From positions 48,630,868-48,694,867 of the forward strand of contig CM069455.1 in NCBI GenBank assembly GCA_035610835.1: a stretch of DNA of 64,000 nucleotides. Direction: 5' to 3'. Source of the DNA: Ophiura sarsii (lineage: Eukaryota > Echinodermata > Ophiuroidea > Amphilepidida > Ophiuridae). Every line of letters begins with the position of its first letter. Within the stretch, counting starts at the first letter, position 1. Below are positions 45,617-58,082 of the stretch, one piece after another. A program made the position numbers and the translations under genes. The notes beneath the pieces were generated by a model. The model ran no database searches, had not been told where the DNA came from, and was given only the letters and a program-made list of their open reading frames with translations.

Positions 45617-47429
45617 TCTGAGCAAAATGACGCAACCTAAACAGAAACAGAAATAGAAACAGAAAGGTGACCAATGTCCTCTCCCCGCTGGGGAGTACTG
45701 TCAATCTCCTCTTTAGCGCTCCTAATGAAAAAGGAATCAAGTCAGAATGGCCACTCGCCGGAGAGAAACAAAATCACGCTGATCTTCGGCAGTTTTCTGA
45801 GCTTATTATGTTAATTTAGATTAAGAAAGTATGTATGAACAATGCTTTTTTATGTATACAAATAGTGACATTCAAATTAATTAAAATATCAATGCATGAG
45901 ATAGTCAGAAATGAGTTTTATAGCCCAATATGTATTGCTCAAAATGTGATGAAAAACGAAAAGGTTCCGAATTCGGCAGTCTTAACCCTACTATAATCAA
46001 AACAAAGAATTCTCGATCAAAACGTTTATTCCAGTCACGCCAGCGTTCATCCAAATTTTGAATGCAGCGTGATGAGCCCTTGACAACCACGCCACAACGC
46101 GATCATACGTGACATGAATAATTTATAAACATGATGAACTTACATTTGTCCAATCACACTTCAGTCTCAATCCTAGCAGGTGGCCAAATTCGGCCACTGA
46201 TAAAGTGGGCAAACATGGCCACCAAAACAAAATGCGTAATAAATTCACTATTTTTCATATTTGAAACTCAAAACGATTGTTCCAATGGAATAAAAATCTG
46301 TTGGGGAAAGGTTTAAGTTTGATTTCATGTTTGAATTAAGCAAATTATGATGTTTGTTGAAGAGATGAAGAGCAGTTGGTGATTTTGGAGTTGGGAGGCT
46401 TGATATCTCCCAGCACTATATCTGGGGGAGCTCACTAGCCAAAATGATGTCATAGGTACTTGTAGCCAATTAAATACAAGGGGTGTGTGAGGGGTGTGTC
46501 CGAGACATCCACTCAGCATCAAGCAAAAGTTTTGTCTATTGTATAAAAGTTTTAGTAGTGATGGGCACAACGGTACCATAATGATTTTTGTGATAGAAAT
46601 AGGTGGAGTGTATTGTATTTTTGCTTTTTATTGATATCATTTTCTGGATATTAGGTGCAGGGAAACAGCTTCTAATATGATTAATTTCATAACTTGTGGA
46701 GGGGATGTTTGTTTGGTGGTGGCTGATGTATGTAAAATTAGGATTATTGCTCTTTTTGTGTTCAAATTGGTCTTTATTAGCTACAAGAAAATGTCTTCCT
46801 TAGCTTTTTGTTATGAACCAACATTATGTCACCTACATGTAGTATACAATACCCTTTGATGGTAGAGTAAAATGAGAGGGGAACGGAATCTGCACCCCAC
46901 CCATTTCTCTGCTGGAATATGTATTCTATCATTACCATCATAAGTTACTATCGGAAGCGATTATTTCCCGTTCTTTTGGATGATTTAAAATTGTTGTTTT
47001 GGTAAGTTTGAGTCAGGAAAAGGCGCATGGTTATTTGGCGGGAAATTAAGCGGAGTTCCGCGCTTTTCAAATGCTGCGACAGCTGTTCGATCATTGCGTC
47101 GCGCGCTGAATCTACCCGTGCGTAATACTAGACGCGCCACTTAATATCCGCGACGTAGACGCGAAAAACAAAAGAGCGCAAAACAATGTCTAAAAATGTA
47201 AACAAAGGCCAATCTTACTATCATTTAAATTTCCGTTTTCTTCCAATTTCTTCATATTGTGACAATATAAATTGAATCTGGTAGTTTATTTTGATTGTTC
47301 ATAATAGTATTCTCGCCTCTCGGGTCACACGCCCGTGTATTCCGAGAACATTTAGCTTTAAATGGTGGGAAATGTCAATATTTTTACTAAATCGCTGTTT
47401 TCTGGAAGTTCAAATTTGAAGGAATTTTT

Positions 47430-47762
47430 ACGATTTTTCAGACAGCATAACTAAAAAAATATCAAACTATCAGGTAAGCTTTTACTACCATTGTGTAGAG
47501 GACTTTCAGCGCCAGGAGGCAATTTTTTATTTTTTCGATTATGGATTTTAAACTCGAGATATGCATCAATTTCTAGCGAAATGTATGCAAAAAAACACGA
47601 CTTTTACACTTTCCCGTTGTTTTTAGCAATATTTCCAAAACTAAGCCTTATTTTGGAAAAAGGAAAAATTGCCTCCTAGACAAAATTGTCTTGTTTACAA
47701 AAATGTATATTAGAACAAATTACCATTTTTTATTTTATAGTTATGCTGTCTGAAAAATTTGG
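47430..47762. mobile_element. MITE with TTTTTCAGACAGCATAACTA ends
   Basis: TTTTTCAGACAGCATAACTA at about 47433 is mirrored by TAGTTATGCTGTCTGAAAAA near 47738. CCAGGAGGCAATTTTT and AAAAATTGCCTCCT are also mirrored inside. Confidence 0.8.
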
Positions 47763-48235
47763 GGTAACAAAATCGCTTTTTGGTTCATTTCTCAAAATTT
47801 AGTTTATTTGGTATCAGTCACATTGATATCACCATCGGATTCCTAATCAAATTTCCTTTCTATAAATGTATACTTTTATGTACTTTTATTCAATATTCTC
47901 AAACTAAGAAGCAAAAGTTGATCATCAAAATAATAGGGTTGACACTTCCCTTAATCCCATACACCTGGCATGGTTGCTTTTATTATGCAAATTATAATTC
48001 AATGCATGAGCTTTTACCAGGTATCTTGTTTACTAGTTCAGTTCACCTGTATTTCAAAGTTGCTATTGTTCATATGAATGTCCATTGAATATAATTATAT
48101 ACCTTTCTTGAATCAAAGGCGTGGTCATCTGTACATGTATGTTTGTATGATGCAATATATAGCTAGTGGCCTTGATCAGCTGGGTCATAACAGGACTAGC
48201 CACACTATTTACTCAGCTGATAGTGTATTCAAACC

Positions 48236-48350
48236 ATGGCAAAAACTAAGCGTGTAGCACCTAGGCATAATTTGAGGAGCAATGCAGGAAGGGGCGAGGT
48301 AGGCCAACCAGCCCAGCCTCATTCTAAACGACAATGTTCATGTAAAATTC
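48236..48350 (+). other. Possible start of an unrecognised short basic coding region
   Basis: ATG at 48236 in a CC-ATGG context opens MAKTKRVAPRHNLRSNAGRG, a basic peptide of complex composition. A TATATAG motif lies about 75 bp upstream. After about 35 codons the sequence becomes low-complexity AT-rich, so if real it would be a first exon. I do not recognise the product. It sits inside the 3.3 kb element. Confidence 0.25.
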
Positions 48351-49335
48351 ATGAATACACTTTGAGGCTTTTATATTTTTCTCTGATATTACAAAATCCA
48401 AGTGAATCCAAGTTTTATGTTTTGAATTTGTTGCTGTTGTAACAGCATAATAACATGCTTTTTTTGTATGTAAGTCCCATTTCTATCAAATGTTTAAAAT
48501 AAACTTTCAATGAAATATCTTGATTTTTGGAGGCCCAAAATGACTGACATTTAATTAATTTTCCAACAAAACATAAAATAGTTTTTGGAAGTTTCACAAA
48601 ATGTTTAGGTATTGAGGATTTCCGTTTTGTTAATGTTAGAGCACTTTCAATGAAAGTTTGAAAATGATATTACAAACATTACAAATATTTTGGCCAAAAA
48701 TGACTGAAATTGCATCATTTTTCTGGTAAAATGCAACCCTAATTTTTTTCAAGCGACAATAAATATTTTGGTATAGAGTTCAGATATTGATATAGGAAGG
48801 ATAGAAGATGCCATTTTGTGTGTGTGAGAGCGCTACTTTCGGATTAACTGTAAATACAGGAAAAATGTCTACTTGCCACAAAATGACTGAAATTTCATCA
48901 TTTTTCTGGCAAAACGCAACCAAGAAATTTTTTTTGAAGCGATACGAAATATTTAGGTATTGAGTTAAACAATTGATATATGAAAGGTGCCATTTTTTGT
49001 GTGGAAGCGCTACTTTTGGATTAACTGTAAATACTGGCAAATATGCCCACTTAGCGGCCATATATTTGCCAGTGCACTGGCAAATTTGCCAGGGCTGGGG
49101 AATTCGGCCACCTGCTAGGAATGGTCTTTAGTCACACACAGCGTGTGGTCTTGTTGATTAGCCTGGGCCGCAATTGGTTAAACATCCTATTTGTTTACAA
49201 GTACGTCACATCTTCCGGTTTTACTGCGCCCTTACCATCGCGATTGTAGCGGTCCCGCACAATACGCCCCAGTCGCATGGGACACTGAGGAATCGTATAC
49301 GATTTGATCGAGAATTCTTTGTTTTGATTATAGTA

Positions 49336-49905
49336 ATTACTTAGTCTTATCACGCTTCGCAAACCCTGATCTGAGCTTATTAATCAAATGAAGTAAAATA
49401 TGATATAAATGTCAAGTGCTGCTATTCAACCACAAAAAAGCTAAGCCACTTCACTCGAATTTGTTAGCACGATCGGCTGGCCACATTGTCATTTCCTTTT
49501 CTTCAATAGACTTTATAGTAATGTAGACTCTAGTATTTTTAAAAAGCCTAAAAGGCTAAATCATGGATGCACGTCACATGAGGTTGAGCTCAACCATACC
49601 CCAAAATGGTGCAATGGTCATAAAAGGTGAGCACTACGTAATCTCAACCTCACGGGTCTGATTTCAATGGTTGGTGCTCAAACATGAGAACTGAAAAACT
49701 AGTGAATAAACATGAGCTTAACGCACCATCACTCCCACTGCGTCGGTGGTTACGGCGCAGCGTGACGATCGTTAAAAAGGCTTCAGTTTAAATTTGACCA
49801 GTCAGGTGCTTTGGATTTGGTGTTGTTGGTTGGCGGTATTTTGTGAATTTTCAAGCATGGCCCACGTATGTTGAACTGTGGCCAGGAGATTATGTGCCGT
49901 AGATC
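49336..49905. other. No gene seen
   Basis: Mixed sequence, including a GAGGTTGAGCTCAACC palindrome at about 49580. No coding frame. Confidence 0.4.
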
Positions 49906-49907
49906 AA

Positions 49908-50308
49908 TTAGGCCACTTACAAAAAAAATTGATTCTCGTAGCCCTCCCTCCTTACTTTCTGGGATATGGTCAACAATGTTTTTTTATCAATTTTCATAGA
50001 TTATTGAGTTTCTAATACTGAAATGTCAATGGTTGATATACCTAATTATGTAATCAACTAACAGTCACTTTCAAGTGTTTTCATAGAACTCTAGAGATCT
50101 AACCCTCATAAACTTGACATATGAAAAAGCCTCACCATTTTCCTTATGCTGCTGAAAGATGCTGGCAATACAAATTTTTCATGAAAACAGCCACATTTAT
50201 GTTTATGTGTCAATTTAGTAAAATATAAAAAAACAAACAGCCCACCCTCTTCACGTTTCGAAAGCCTGTGCTACGAGAATCTAATGATTAATTTTAAGTG
50301 GCCTTAAA
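49908..50308. mobile_element. MITE with AGGCCACTTACAAAA ends
   Basis: TTAGGCCACTTACAAAAAAA and ATTGATTCTCGTAG on the left are mirrored by CTACGAGAATCTAAT and TTAAGTGGCCTTAA on the right. Confidence 0.75.
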
Positions 50309-50800
50309 GCAGGATCATATTGCAGTACAGAGGGTGTCCTTTATTGATAAAAAGTATTCACTATCATCATAACAATTATGTAGAATTTTGGCAGCATTTT
50401 TACTGTGTAAGGCTGTAAGCCTATAATGGGTATGGGGGGAAATTAAACATCATGTTTACTCCATAGTAAATTCTCTGGGGTGTATTCACTGATGCCTAAA
50501 TAACCACACATAAGCAACTAGACATCATGAAAGTAAAGCTCATTGAAGCTAAAATAGTGTCAAATTAACACAGGTTTCAATGGGAGAATGTCTAATGGCC
50601 AGAGGTCAACAAACTTGTTTGACGCACTTTTTAGCCTTTATAATTAGGCAATATATTGTAAGGCGGTCATAACTTTGTCAATATTGAACCTACAGTCATG
50701 GTTAAAGCATCATTTGTTATAGAAAATTCGCTATGTATCTTGTTATTGCATTTTGAAGGAGATATTTTAAACTTCAAAATGTTATGATCCTGCCTACCTA
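50305..50800. mobile_element. MITE-like element with GCAGGATCATA ends
   Basis: TTAAAGCAGGATCATATTG immediately follows the previous element, and TTATGATCCTGCCTACC at about 50780 is its inverted partner. Non-coding. Confidence 0.55.
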
Positions 50801-51483
50801 CCTTATAAATAAAAGCCTAAAGGAATAAGCTGGCCATCACGAGACAGTAAGGTAACTGTATATTTTACTAATTGCAGCTCATAACACGCGTGCCTACTTG
50901 AGGTGCTCAGCAATATACACACGAGCGTTGAAAGATGGAAGCAATCTAGGAACGAAGTTGAAAAATGCTGATGAAAATCCTCGACGACGTGGACTCACAT
51001 GCTTTCATTCCATAACTCACAAACAAAGAGCTAGGATGCAGAGGATGTAGATTAGATATGCCTGTTCTCAGACACAAAGTTCGCAGATTTAACAAAATGG
51101 TATGCATGTGCTGTAACTTTCCCAGTTGTTATCATAAAATCTGAGTTAGGTCCAACTGAGGCTGCAGGGATGCAAAAAGAGTGAAAAAATGAGGGGACAA
51201 GGAAAGAGGGGAAAAGAGGAAATGAATAGAGAAATAAAAAAAAACATGAAAGAAAAGAAAGGAAAAGATAAAGAAGAGGATATCAAAAGCTAGATTGAAG
51301 TGAGGCAGTGAAGTCACAGACCGGCAAATGTAGAATATACTTGACTTTAAACATGAATGTACCAGTTGAACATGGAAATAGGTAATACAACTCATATTTG
51401 AGGTAATTTACAATTTATCATCAGGGCAGGCAAGGCATTCAATGAAAAATCAAAGAAGCCGAGTCATGAAGGTGGTAAATAAC
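50801..51483. other. No gene seen; purine-rich tract
   Basis: 51180-51280 is almost all A/G (AAAGAGGGGAAAAGAGG-type). No recognised gene. Confidence 0.4.
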
Positions 51484-53213
51484 CAGTGTTGTAGGACTCG
51501 GGACTCAGACTCGAGTCCTTTTTTTCAAAGACTCAGACTCGGACTCGGCCCCAGTACTCAAAGACTCGGACTCGGACTCGGACTCGGACCCCAAGGACTC
51601 GAGGACTCGGCTTCGAGTCCTCATCGAGTCCGGCAAAATTGGGTTTTTTTCAGGTGTTTTATTTTCATTAATTTATCTGAATTTTGTTTTGCTGAGGGAC
51701 TGAATTTCGCAGTCCGCCGCTAGCAAAACAATACCTTTCATACATTAAGTAAGCACAAAGGGTGCTGTCTGTTCCAGACCAGCAAGTAGCGCTACCATGG
51801 AACGCATATTCAGAAGAGGGGGTTGGGGTTGATCATGCGGCCACATCGCGCCAGATTACCCCCCCCCCAAATGGTGCAGGTGCTGATGTTCCTGAAGTGC
51901 AATGAGCATCTTCTTTAAATTCAACATAACATTAGGCCAACTCAAAACTGCTTTTGATGATTGATGAGGTCAAAACTCAGGTGTTGTCAAGCAATGAAAT
52001 ATTCAATTTTCTTCCCTGTTTCATTTTCATAGCCTTATTTTACTGACATCTTCTTTCAATGTCAGTACTCCCAGTTCCAAAGATATCGTCGATTTAGTGC
52101 TTTAAAAACAGTGAAATACAAAGAACATTAAATTATCTGGCTTTTATCAGAATTATTAGCCTTAGCAAGCAATAGCAATAATTTACTTCTTTAACTCGAT
52201 CTGTTGTTGTTCGTCCATCGCAAAGCAAAGACGACAAAGACAACAAATATTAGTTACATAGTTGAATTTGATCTATGTGTCAGAGGATGACTAACAAGAC
52301 CAATACGGGCAAGGAAGCAACTCCCACATGTGTGGCCCTTGTGATCAGTATCTGGCGTTGTGGCACTTGCTGCTCTCGTCTTGCGGATCTTTTCCTCCTA
52401 CACTCTTTCTAATTTAAGTAATTTTGCATGCACATACATGTAATTGCAAATAAGCAGTAAATAAAAGAACAACCACAAAGACAACACAAGCCTCATAAAG
52501 TAAGTTACTGAACTGACTGTGATTATACTTTGATTAGTAATTATTATATAACGCATGGAAATATTCTAGCCATCTGATTGGTGGACACTACCTCAGATAA
52601 CACAAAATAGTTTGGTCCATTTCATGCTTGACGTAACTTTCCGGTCTTGTTTTGTCTTTCAAAAAGTACTATTGATCGCGTACTATTGACCGGGCAAAAA
52701 ATGCCCTGCCTCGTACGATTGTGCCATAATGGCATGGAGGATCGACTCGCCTGTAAGATCTTTTTCATGTTTATTTTGATCAAAATCGCACACAAAAATA
52801 TTTTCATGCATTATATAAATCAAATATGGACTGCTCTTTATTCGTGAAATGGGGTGAACTATAATTGTTCCTCGGTGATCTGGAGACCTAAGCCTACTAT
52901 TTTCCCTCAGCCTTCGGCATCGGGAAAATAGTAGGCTTACCGTCTCCAGATCACCTTGGGGCAATAGTTCACCCCATTTCCCTCATGAACAGTCCATATT
53001 TGTAAAAGTAAACAGTATAGAACTGAAATTCTGATTAATAAAACGTTGATATAGTATTGGTTATTGCATTGGTGAACTGCGTCCTGAAATTAGGACTCAG
53101 ACTCGGACTCGGACATAGAAATTGGCAAAGACTCGGACTCGGACTCGAGTCCTTTCCTCAAGGACTCTGACTCGGACTCGGACTTGGATGATGAGGACTC
53201 GACTCCAACACTG
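51484..53213. mobile_element. 1.73 kb hAT-type element with perfect 8-bp target duplication
   Basis: Starts CAGTGTTGTAGGACTCG and ends CGACTCCAACACTG; CAGTGTTG / CAACACTG are exact inverted termini of hAT type. TAAATAAC is duplicated at 51476-51483 and 53214-53221. Subterminal regions at both ends are arrays of GGACTC/GACTCGG hexamers (51500-51630, 53090-53205). The interior has no transposase frame and contains a ~130-bp palindrome at 52850-52985. Confidence 0.92.
52848..52990. repeat. Palindrome inside the hAT-type element
   Basis: GAAATGGGGTGAACTATAAT, GGTGATCTGGAGAC and GCCTACTATTTTCCC are mirrored by GGGAAAATAGTAGGC, GTCTCCAGATCACC and ATAGTTCACCCCATTTC around a CAGCCTTCGGCAT loop. Confidence 0.9.
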
Positions 53214-53221
53214 TAAATAAC

Positions 53222-53690
53222 GGAGCATATCTGAGGAAATATATCCAAGGGGTCATTCCATGCCAAATCAACAAATGGGTTGGTTGGTCACCCTCTCAGA
53301 TTTGGCTGAAAATCATTTCTATAATACATCTATAGGTATCATGAACACATGCAAAAAACTAGTACTCAATTCAAAGCGGTTTCAAAAATATGAACTGTTG
53401 ATATTTGACACCAACCTGCATTTTTGTCAACCCGAGTTGCATTTTTAAATATATTGAATTTTGGATCAAGCACATCTCAAATTTGGTAAGATATTTAGCT
53501 GTAAATTGCTACTTAGAGTGATTGCTACCCAAATAAACAGAATATGACGTCAGAAACACTGCATCTCCATCAACTTATGGTCCCATGGGCCTCCGAACAT
53601 ACCTTCATATTTCAGAAATTTGAATATATTTTATTTTTAGACCCAAAACACAGAAATAGTTATCACAGAATGTTCAAATCGCTTGTTTAT
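53222..53690. other. No gene seen
   Basis: AT-rich, no repeat ends recognised. Confidence 0.4.
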
Positions 53691-53693
53691 GTT

Positions 53694-54361
53694 GTACCGG
53701 GTGGTTCAAAAAAAAGTTGACCCAAGTTCAAAGATTTTTTTCAACCACATTTAAAGGTTCAGAGAATTTGTGTTTTTATAGTCTTAATCAGCAGTAAGTT
53801 TTGAAATTATCCTGAAAAGATGGCACGTTTAGCTTGTTTGGTTCTTCAGATATGGTTCATTACAGAAAACATGTACAAAACTGACTTGTCCACGGGAGCG
53901 TCATTTAGTTGTTGACTTCGACAAAACATCATGCTCTAGTTTCAGAATTCAAAAGCCCGCCCTGACAAAGTATCCCAATCTTTATGCTTATGTGCCATTC
54001 ACATTCAACAAAGAAATGTAGGTACGTAAGTAGGTAATGTCAAGCACCAGACAGATGTTTCAGATGTCTCCTTTTTCCTTTTTCTCCATTTTTTTGCAAT
54101 TTGTGACCAATCGTGTGTAAGTCCACTTTGTGCATTCCATCTCTACTAAAGGATGCTCCCGTGGACAAGGCAGTTTTGTGCATGCTTTCTGTAATGAACC
54201 ATATCTGAAGAACCAACCAAGATAAATGTATCATTTTTTCAGGATAATTTCAAAACTTACTGCTGATCAAGACTAAGTAAACACATATTCTCTGAAACTT
54301 CAAATGTGTTTAAAAAAATTCCTTGAACTTGGGTCAACTTTTTTTTGAACCACCCGGTATA
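53694..54361. mobile_element. TA-flanked MITE with CCGGGTGGTTCAAAAAAAAG ends
   Basis: CCGGGTGGTTCAAAAAAAAG then TTGACCC on the left, mirrored by GGGTCAAC and TTTTTTTGAACCACCCGG on the right, with TA on both sides. Arms exceed 200 bp (GGTTCTTCAGATATGGTTCA / TGAACCATATCTGAAGAACC; GTCCACGGGAGC / GCTCCCGTGGAC). Confidence 0.88.
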
Positions 54362-55101
54362 GCCGTGCAACTTAACTCCCAAACATGTGTAGACCATTTA
54401 AGACCTTTAATTACATGATGGCTGGGACCCAAAGATGGGTCCGCAGACAAAAATCATGAAAATATCCCCCTACCTGGTGACCATTGACCTCGTAGTATAA
54501 TATCGACAAATTTGAAATATTACACATTAGTAAGCTGGATCTACATCTGTACAAGACCTTAACTTTGTTACTCTAACTGCAACATGGTTAGATCAGATTC
54601 TGAATGTTGAGTATTAAGAGTGGAGCCCAAACTTATAATGCATTGTATCTTATACAGGACTGCAAGAATTCCTTTAAAAAGGCAAGTGGCGTTTTGATGT
54701 AAGTCGCACGATATCAGAACATCATTGCAGTAGAGATACAAAGTTCAGGTTGTGCACATATGTAGATCTGATGTTATTGTACTAATGTGTGAAGTAAGTT
54801 TAAAAATTGTCGGTATTGGACTACAGGGTCAAAGGTCATCCGGCAGGCTACTTCGCACCTAAGGGCGTGCTTCATACATCAGGGGAAAATTGGGCGCATA
54901 GAGACGATTGCACCAATGTCCGCATTCCACAATAGAAGTATTACAGTTGGAGTGTTCAAATTTGGACGGGCAACTTTGAAATCCTGAATGCCCAAATTGG
55001 TCCAAACTGATAACATTAATATTACAAGCTTACATGCAGATTCCAAACAATTGTTATGACATTTCTAATAACATATTTGTATTCTTTCTTTTATGCTGCA
55101 G
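54362..55101. other. No gene seen; sequence 5' of gene B
   Basis: Ends in a pyrimidine-rich TTCTTTCTTTTATGCTGCAG acceptor (AG 55100-55101). I see no convincing promoter elements; the gene B transcription start is probably further upstream or in this stretch. Confidence 0.45.
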
Positions 55102-55435
55102 TTTACCCAGAAGTGAGTACTGGTGATATGAACCTCTGATAAAATGTTTGATGATCAGGATGAGAACTATGTAACCATGATGCAACAGACTGCAACCTGC
55201 GGGGGTTGTTTTATGGTATTTTGAAGAAAAAAGGAATAGCATTAGACCTTGGAATAACAGATACAGGTGAATTCGGTTAACAGATGCAAAGAAGTCTGCT
55301 GCTTTGGAGTGTCAGAAACATAAGTAGCTACAAAACTATCAACTGGTGGAAGCAGATATAAAGAAGTCACATCTTGGAGTTCCAGAAACAGATACAAAGA
55401 ATCCAGACCGAGAAGCGTTGTAGAAAACAGAAAAC
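55102..55435 (+). other. Gene B probable 5'UTR exon portion with upstream ORFs
   Basis: Lies between a good acceptor and the coding ATG at 55436. An in-frame TAG at 55421-55423 shows that the protein cannot start upstream in this frame. Two short upstream frames exist: an ATG near 55128 that stops after three codons, and ATG 55144 with a 26-residue frame (MFDDQDENYVTMMQQ...) ending about 55224. The 3' part has repeated purine-rich GCAAAGAAGTC / ATAAAGAAGTC motifs of exon-enhancer type. Confidence 0.5.
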
Positions 55436-58082
55436 ATGGAGCAAAGGAAACAATTAGAAGCTGAAGATGAAATACAGACAACTGTTGCAGGTCAGGGTGC
55501 GGTCTCGTCATCAAAGATATTTGATTCGAAAGAAACAAAAGAACAGGTTATACTATCTGCAGAACAACTTTCTTCTCGAACGGTCGACAAACAAGGGTCG
55601 GAAGAATTTGAAGCCGGCACTGGGGATATAGATCGCAAAGACATTATCAGAGACGCAGATGAAAAGCCAGAGACGGACCAGTGTCTTGTTGGTCAGGAGA
55701 ATATCGACATTGATGATGAGCCAGAAACAGTTGATACTGAGATTCAAGATGCACAAATACAGGGTACCGTGGTTGAGGAAGTCAAAGCAAGTGATGAAGA
55801 ATCTAGACACATGGAAATTGATCATGAGGCAGAAGGGTTGCAAGAGACGGGTCAACAGGTAGATGATGGTACAGAAAGCATTCCAGGTGAGGAGGTGGTT
55901 TCACCTTCACAGTCACCAGTTATATTTGAGATGCAAGAAATTGCGGATGGTCAAGACAATGGGGATTTCGGAGAGCAAGTAGTGTTTTCACTGAATGACT
56001 CTCAACAGCCGCAGCAAGAATATACCACAATCTCGGATGACATGATTGTTGTGACAGGTGCAGCAGAGGTTAAAGGTCATGTGGATGACGACAGGGTGCA
56101 AGCGACAAGCCAACATATTCTAGTAGAAGCAGTTCCTGTCGTCTTGTCTACGTCAAATGACGTTCAGCAACAGCAACAACAACAGACCATCTCGACTGGT
56201 GAATCAAGTATCAAGGTTTCAAGTCATCTGGATGTTGAAGTGGTGCAAGCGACAGGCCAACATATTCCTGGCGCAGAGAATATTGAAACCGATGATAAAA
56301 CAGCGGTGGAGATGAATGCAGGCGACGAAATTCATGCACGGATTCAATCACAGTCACCTGTGATATTTCAAGTCAATGAACCTGTGTTGACTACAGAGCA
56401 AACCTGTTTGACAACAGATGAAGGCCATGGCCAAGCACAAGATGCTAGTATAGAAAATGTTGAAACCGCTGTGGGGTACTTGGATCATACCGTTTCGCGA
56501 GTAGAGTATTCAAAGCACGGGGACATACGCGGGTTTGTAGCTAGTGTTGAGAGTGATTTGGAATTGATCATTGCCAGCGATGGGGCAGACGGTAGCCAGG
56601 TCGAGGTAGAGTCTTCCCCGATGAATGACAGTGAGACGGTGAACAGTAGCGCTGTTGAAGAGACTGCTTTCACACCGGTATCGCATTACTGTCAGCAGTG
56701 CGACAGGTTCTTTGCCTCCAAAGAGCACCTGGACAAACACAACGCGGTCGGACGCCACTTTTGCAGAAACGATGATGGCGTCTACGTGTGCCGATACTGC
56801 AAGAAGGATTTCAACTCCATCGGCGGTGTCATCTATCACGAATCAATCTGTGGGAAAACATTTACTGCAGAACTTGGCATAGGAAACCAGGTAGGGGTGG
56901 ACCCACAACAGAAAGAGATTGAAAACAATGCAGTGGGATCGAGCTCTTCAGAGGATCCAGAATCAAGCTCATCAGATCCTGAAAGTGATGACGATGACCA
57001 TGGCATATCATCCATAGATTCCAGTGATTCAATCTCTGAAAGCGGTGATACAAGCTCCAGTGATGACTCTAGCTCGTCGGACTCCGACAGTGACAGTGAG
57101 ATAACATCCAGTGATGCAAGGAAGTCAAAGTCGGACAGTTTTGCAAACACTACTGCTTCGGATGGCCCATCAGGTGGCAAGAGACGCCACAGGAAAAATC
57201 CCCCTCTGGCATATAGCATGACTTCAGATGAAACATCCGGTTCCAAAAAAGGTAGGAGAAAAGATGGATCCCCTCGTGGTAAGAGGAGTAAATCACAAGT
57301 CTCAGCGGCAATCATTGATGATACAGCAAATGCGATTACTTCAGTTGACCCTTCCGATGGTAAAAAAGGCCGGAAAACAGGATCTCCACGTGGTAAGAGA
57401 CACGATTCAGCGATGTCGTCTGCTGGTGAGACGCAGACCAAAGGACTCCCATCTGGCGGAGGAAAAGCTGGACGTAGATCTCTCAATTGTACCTATTGTA
57501 ATATAAGAAAACCAAATTACAAACTGATAAGAATGCATGAACAGAAGCAGTGTGAGCTTAGACCAGGACAGTCGCAAGAGGGCATCCTTCGCGGAGATAA
57601 GAAGGAACAAGTGCGACGTAAGAATGCTCGTAGGATGTACGCTTGCCGGTACTGCAAGACAGAGCTGCCGACACTGAGCACGATCAGACGCCACGAGAAA
57701 TCCCAGTGTCACAATGCTCCAAGCACCGGCGTCGTCGCAGCTGCGGTGTCTTCGGACACCGACCGTACGGCGCACAAAAAGAAAAGGCGTCAAAATGCTT
57801 CAAATGTGGATGCCGCTTCTGCTCAGGAAACAACAACTCATCTCAAAGACAATATTCCAAACTATTGCAATATCTGCCGTCGAGGTTTCTCCAACGCCAG
57901 GCTGTTCAATAAACATATGAAGGCAGGACTTCACTTGAACAGCAATGGATGTTACGCCTGCACCATGTGTGACGAGGAGTTTGAGGTCGTCGGCTCTCTG
58001 CAGACCCATCTATTGGATCATATAGCAACGGAAGAACAGCATTTAATCCGGAGGAGAAAACCTAAACAACAGGATATGGAAG
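55436..58082 (+). CDS. Gene B, first coding exon: acidic N-terminus, Ser-rich linkers, C2H2/C2HC fingers
   Basis: The ATG at 55436 has A at -3 and G at +4. The exon runs to a GTAGGT donor at 58083, ending in phase 1. Residues 1-415 are acidic, Glu/Gln/Val-rich and finger-free, with repeated QATxQHI and SPVIF motifs, possibly disordered or activation-like. At 417-470 is a signature pair (CQQCDRFF, HNAVGRH, CRYCKKDF, C2HC end). Then a Ser/Asp tract (SSSSEDPESSSSDPESDDDD), two basic KKGR...GSPRGKR repeats, C2HC fingers near 683 and 737, and another signature pair near 809-862 (CNICRRGF, HMKAGLH, CTMCDEEF). Shared modules and intron phase with gene A suggest common ancestry. The function is unknown; nuclear nucleic-acid binding is likely. 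Confidence 0.85.
56950..57120 (+). repeat. Ser/Asp low-complexity coding tract
   Basis: AGCTCATCAGATCC- and TCCAGTGATGAC-like codon repeats encode runs of Ser, Asp and Glu, flanked downstream by basic GSPRGKR repeats at about 57265 and 57385. It resembles phosphorylatable Ser/Asp linkers of nuclear proteins. Confidence 0.8.

Larger units (their letters stand above)
45989..49335. mobile_element. ~3.3 kb element with nested inverted ends
   Basis: Outer arms: ACTATAATCAAAACAAAGAA plus TTCTCGATCAAA at 45989-46021, inverted at 49303-49335. Inner arms: TCCTAGCAGGTGGCCAAATT plus CGGCC at 46171-46196, inverted at 49098-49120. The interior holds the small inverted repeat at 47430-47762, a possible short coding start at 48236 and tandem ~190-bp repeats at 48600-49060 (GCGCTACTTTTGGATTAACT). 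No transposase recognised. Confidence 0.65.

Noticed and set aside
55424..55440. Splice acceptor AACAG just before the gene B ATG, making 55431 an internal exon start
   Set aside because: The phase would fit, but there is no pyrimidine tract upstream; the context is purine-rich, and an ATG with good context follows.
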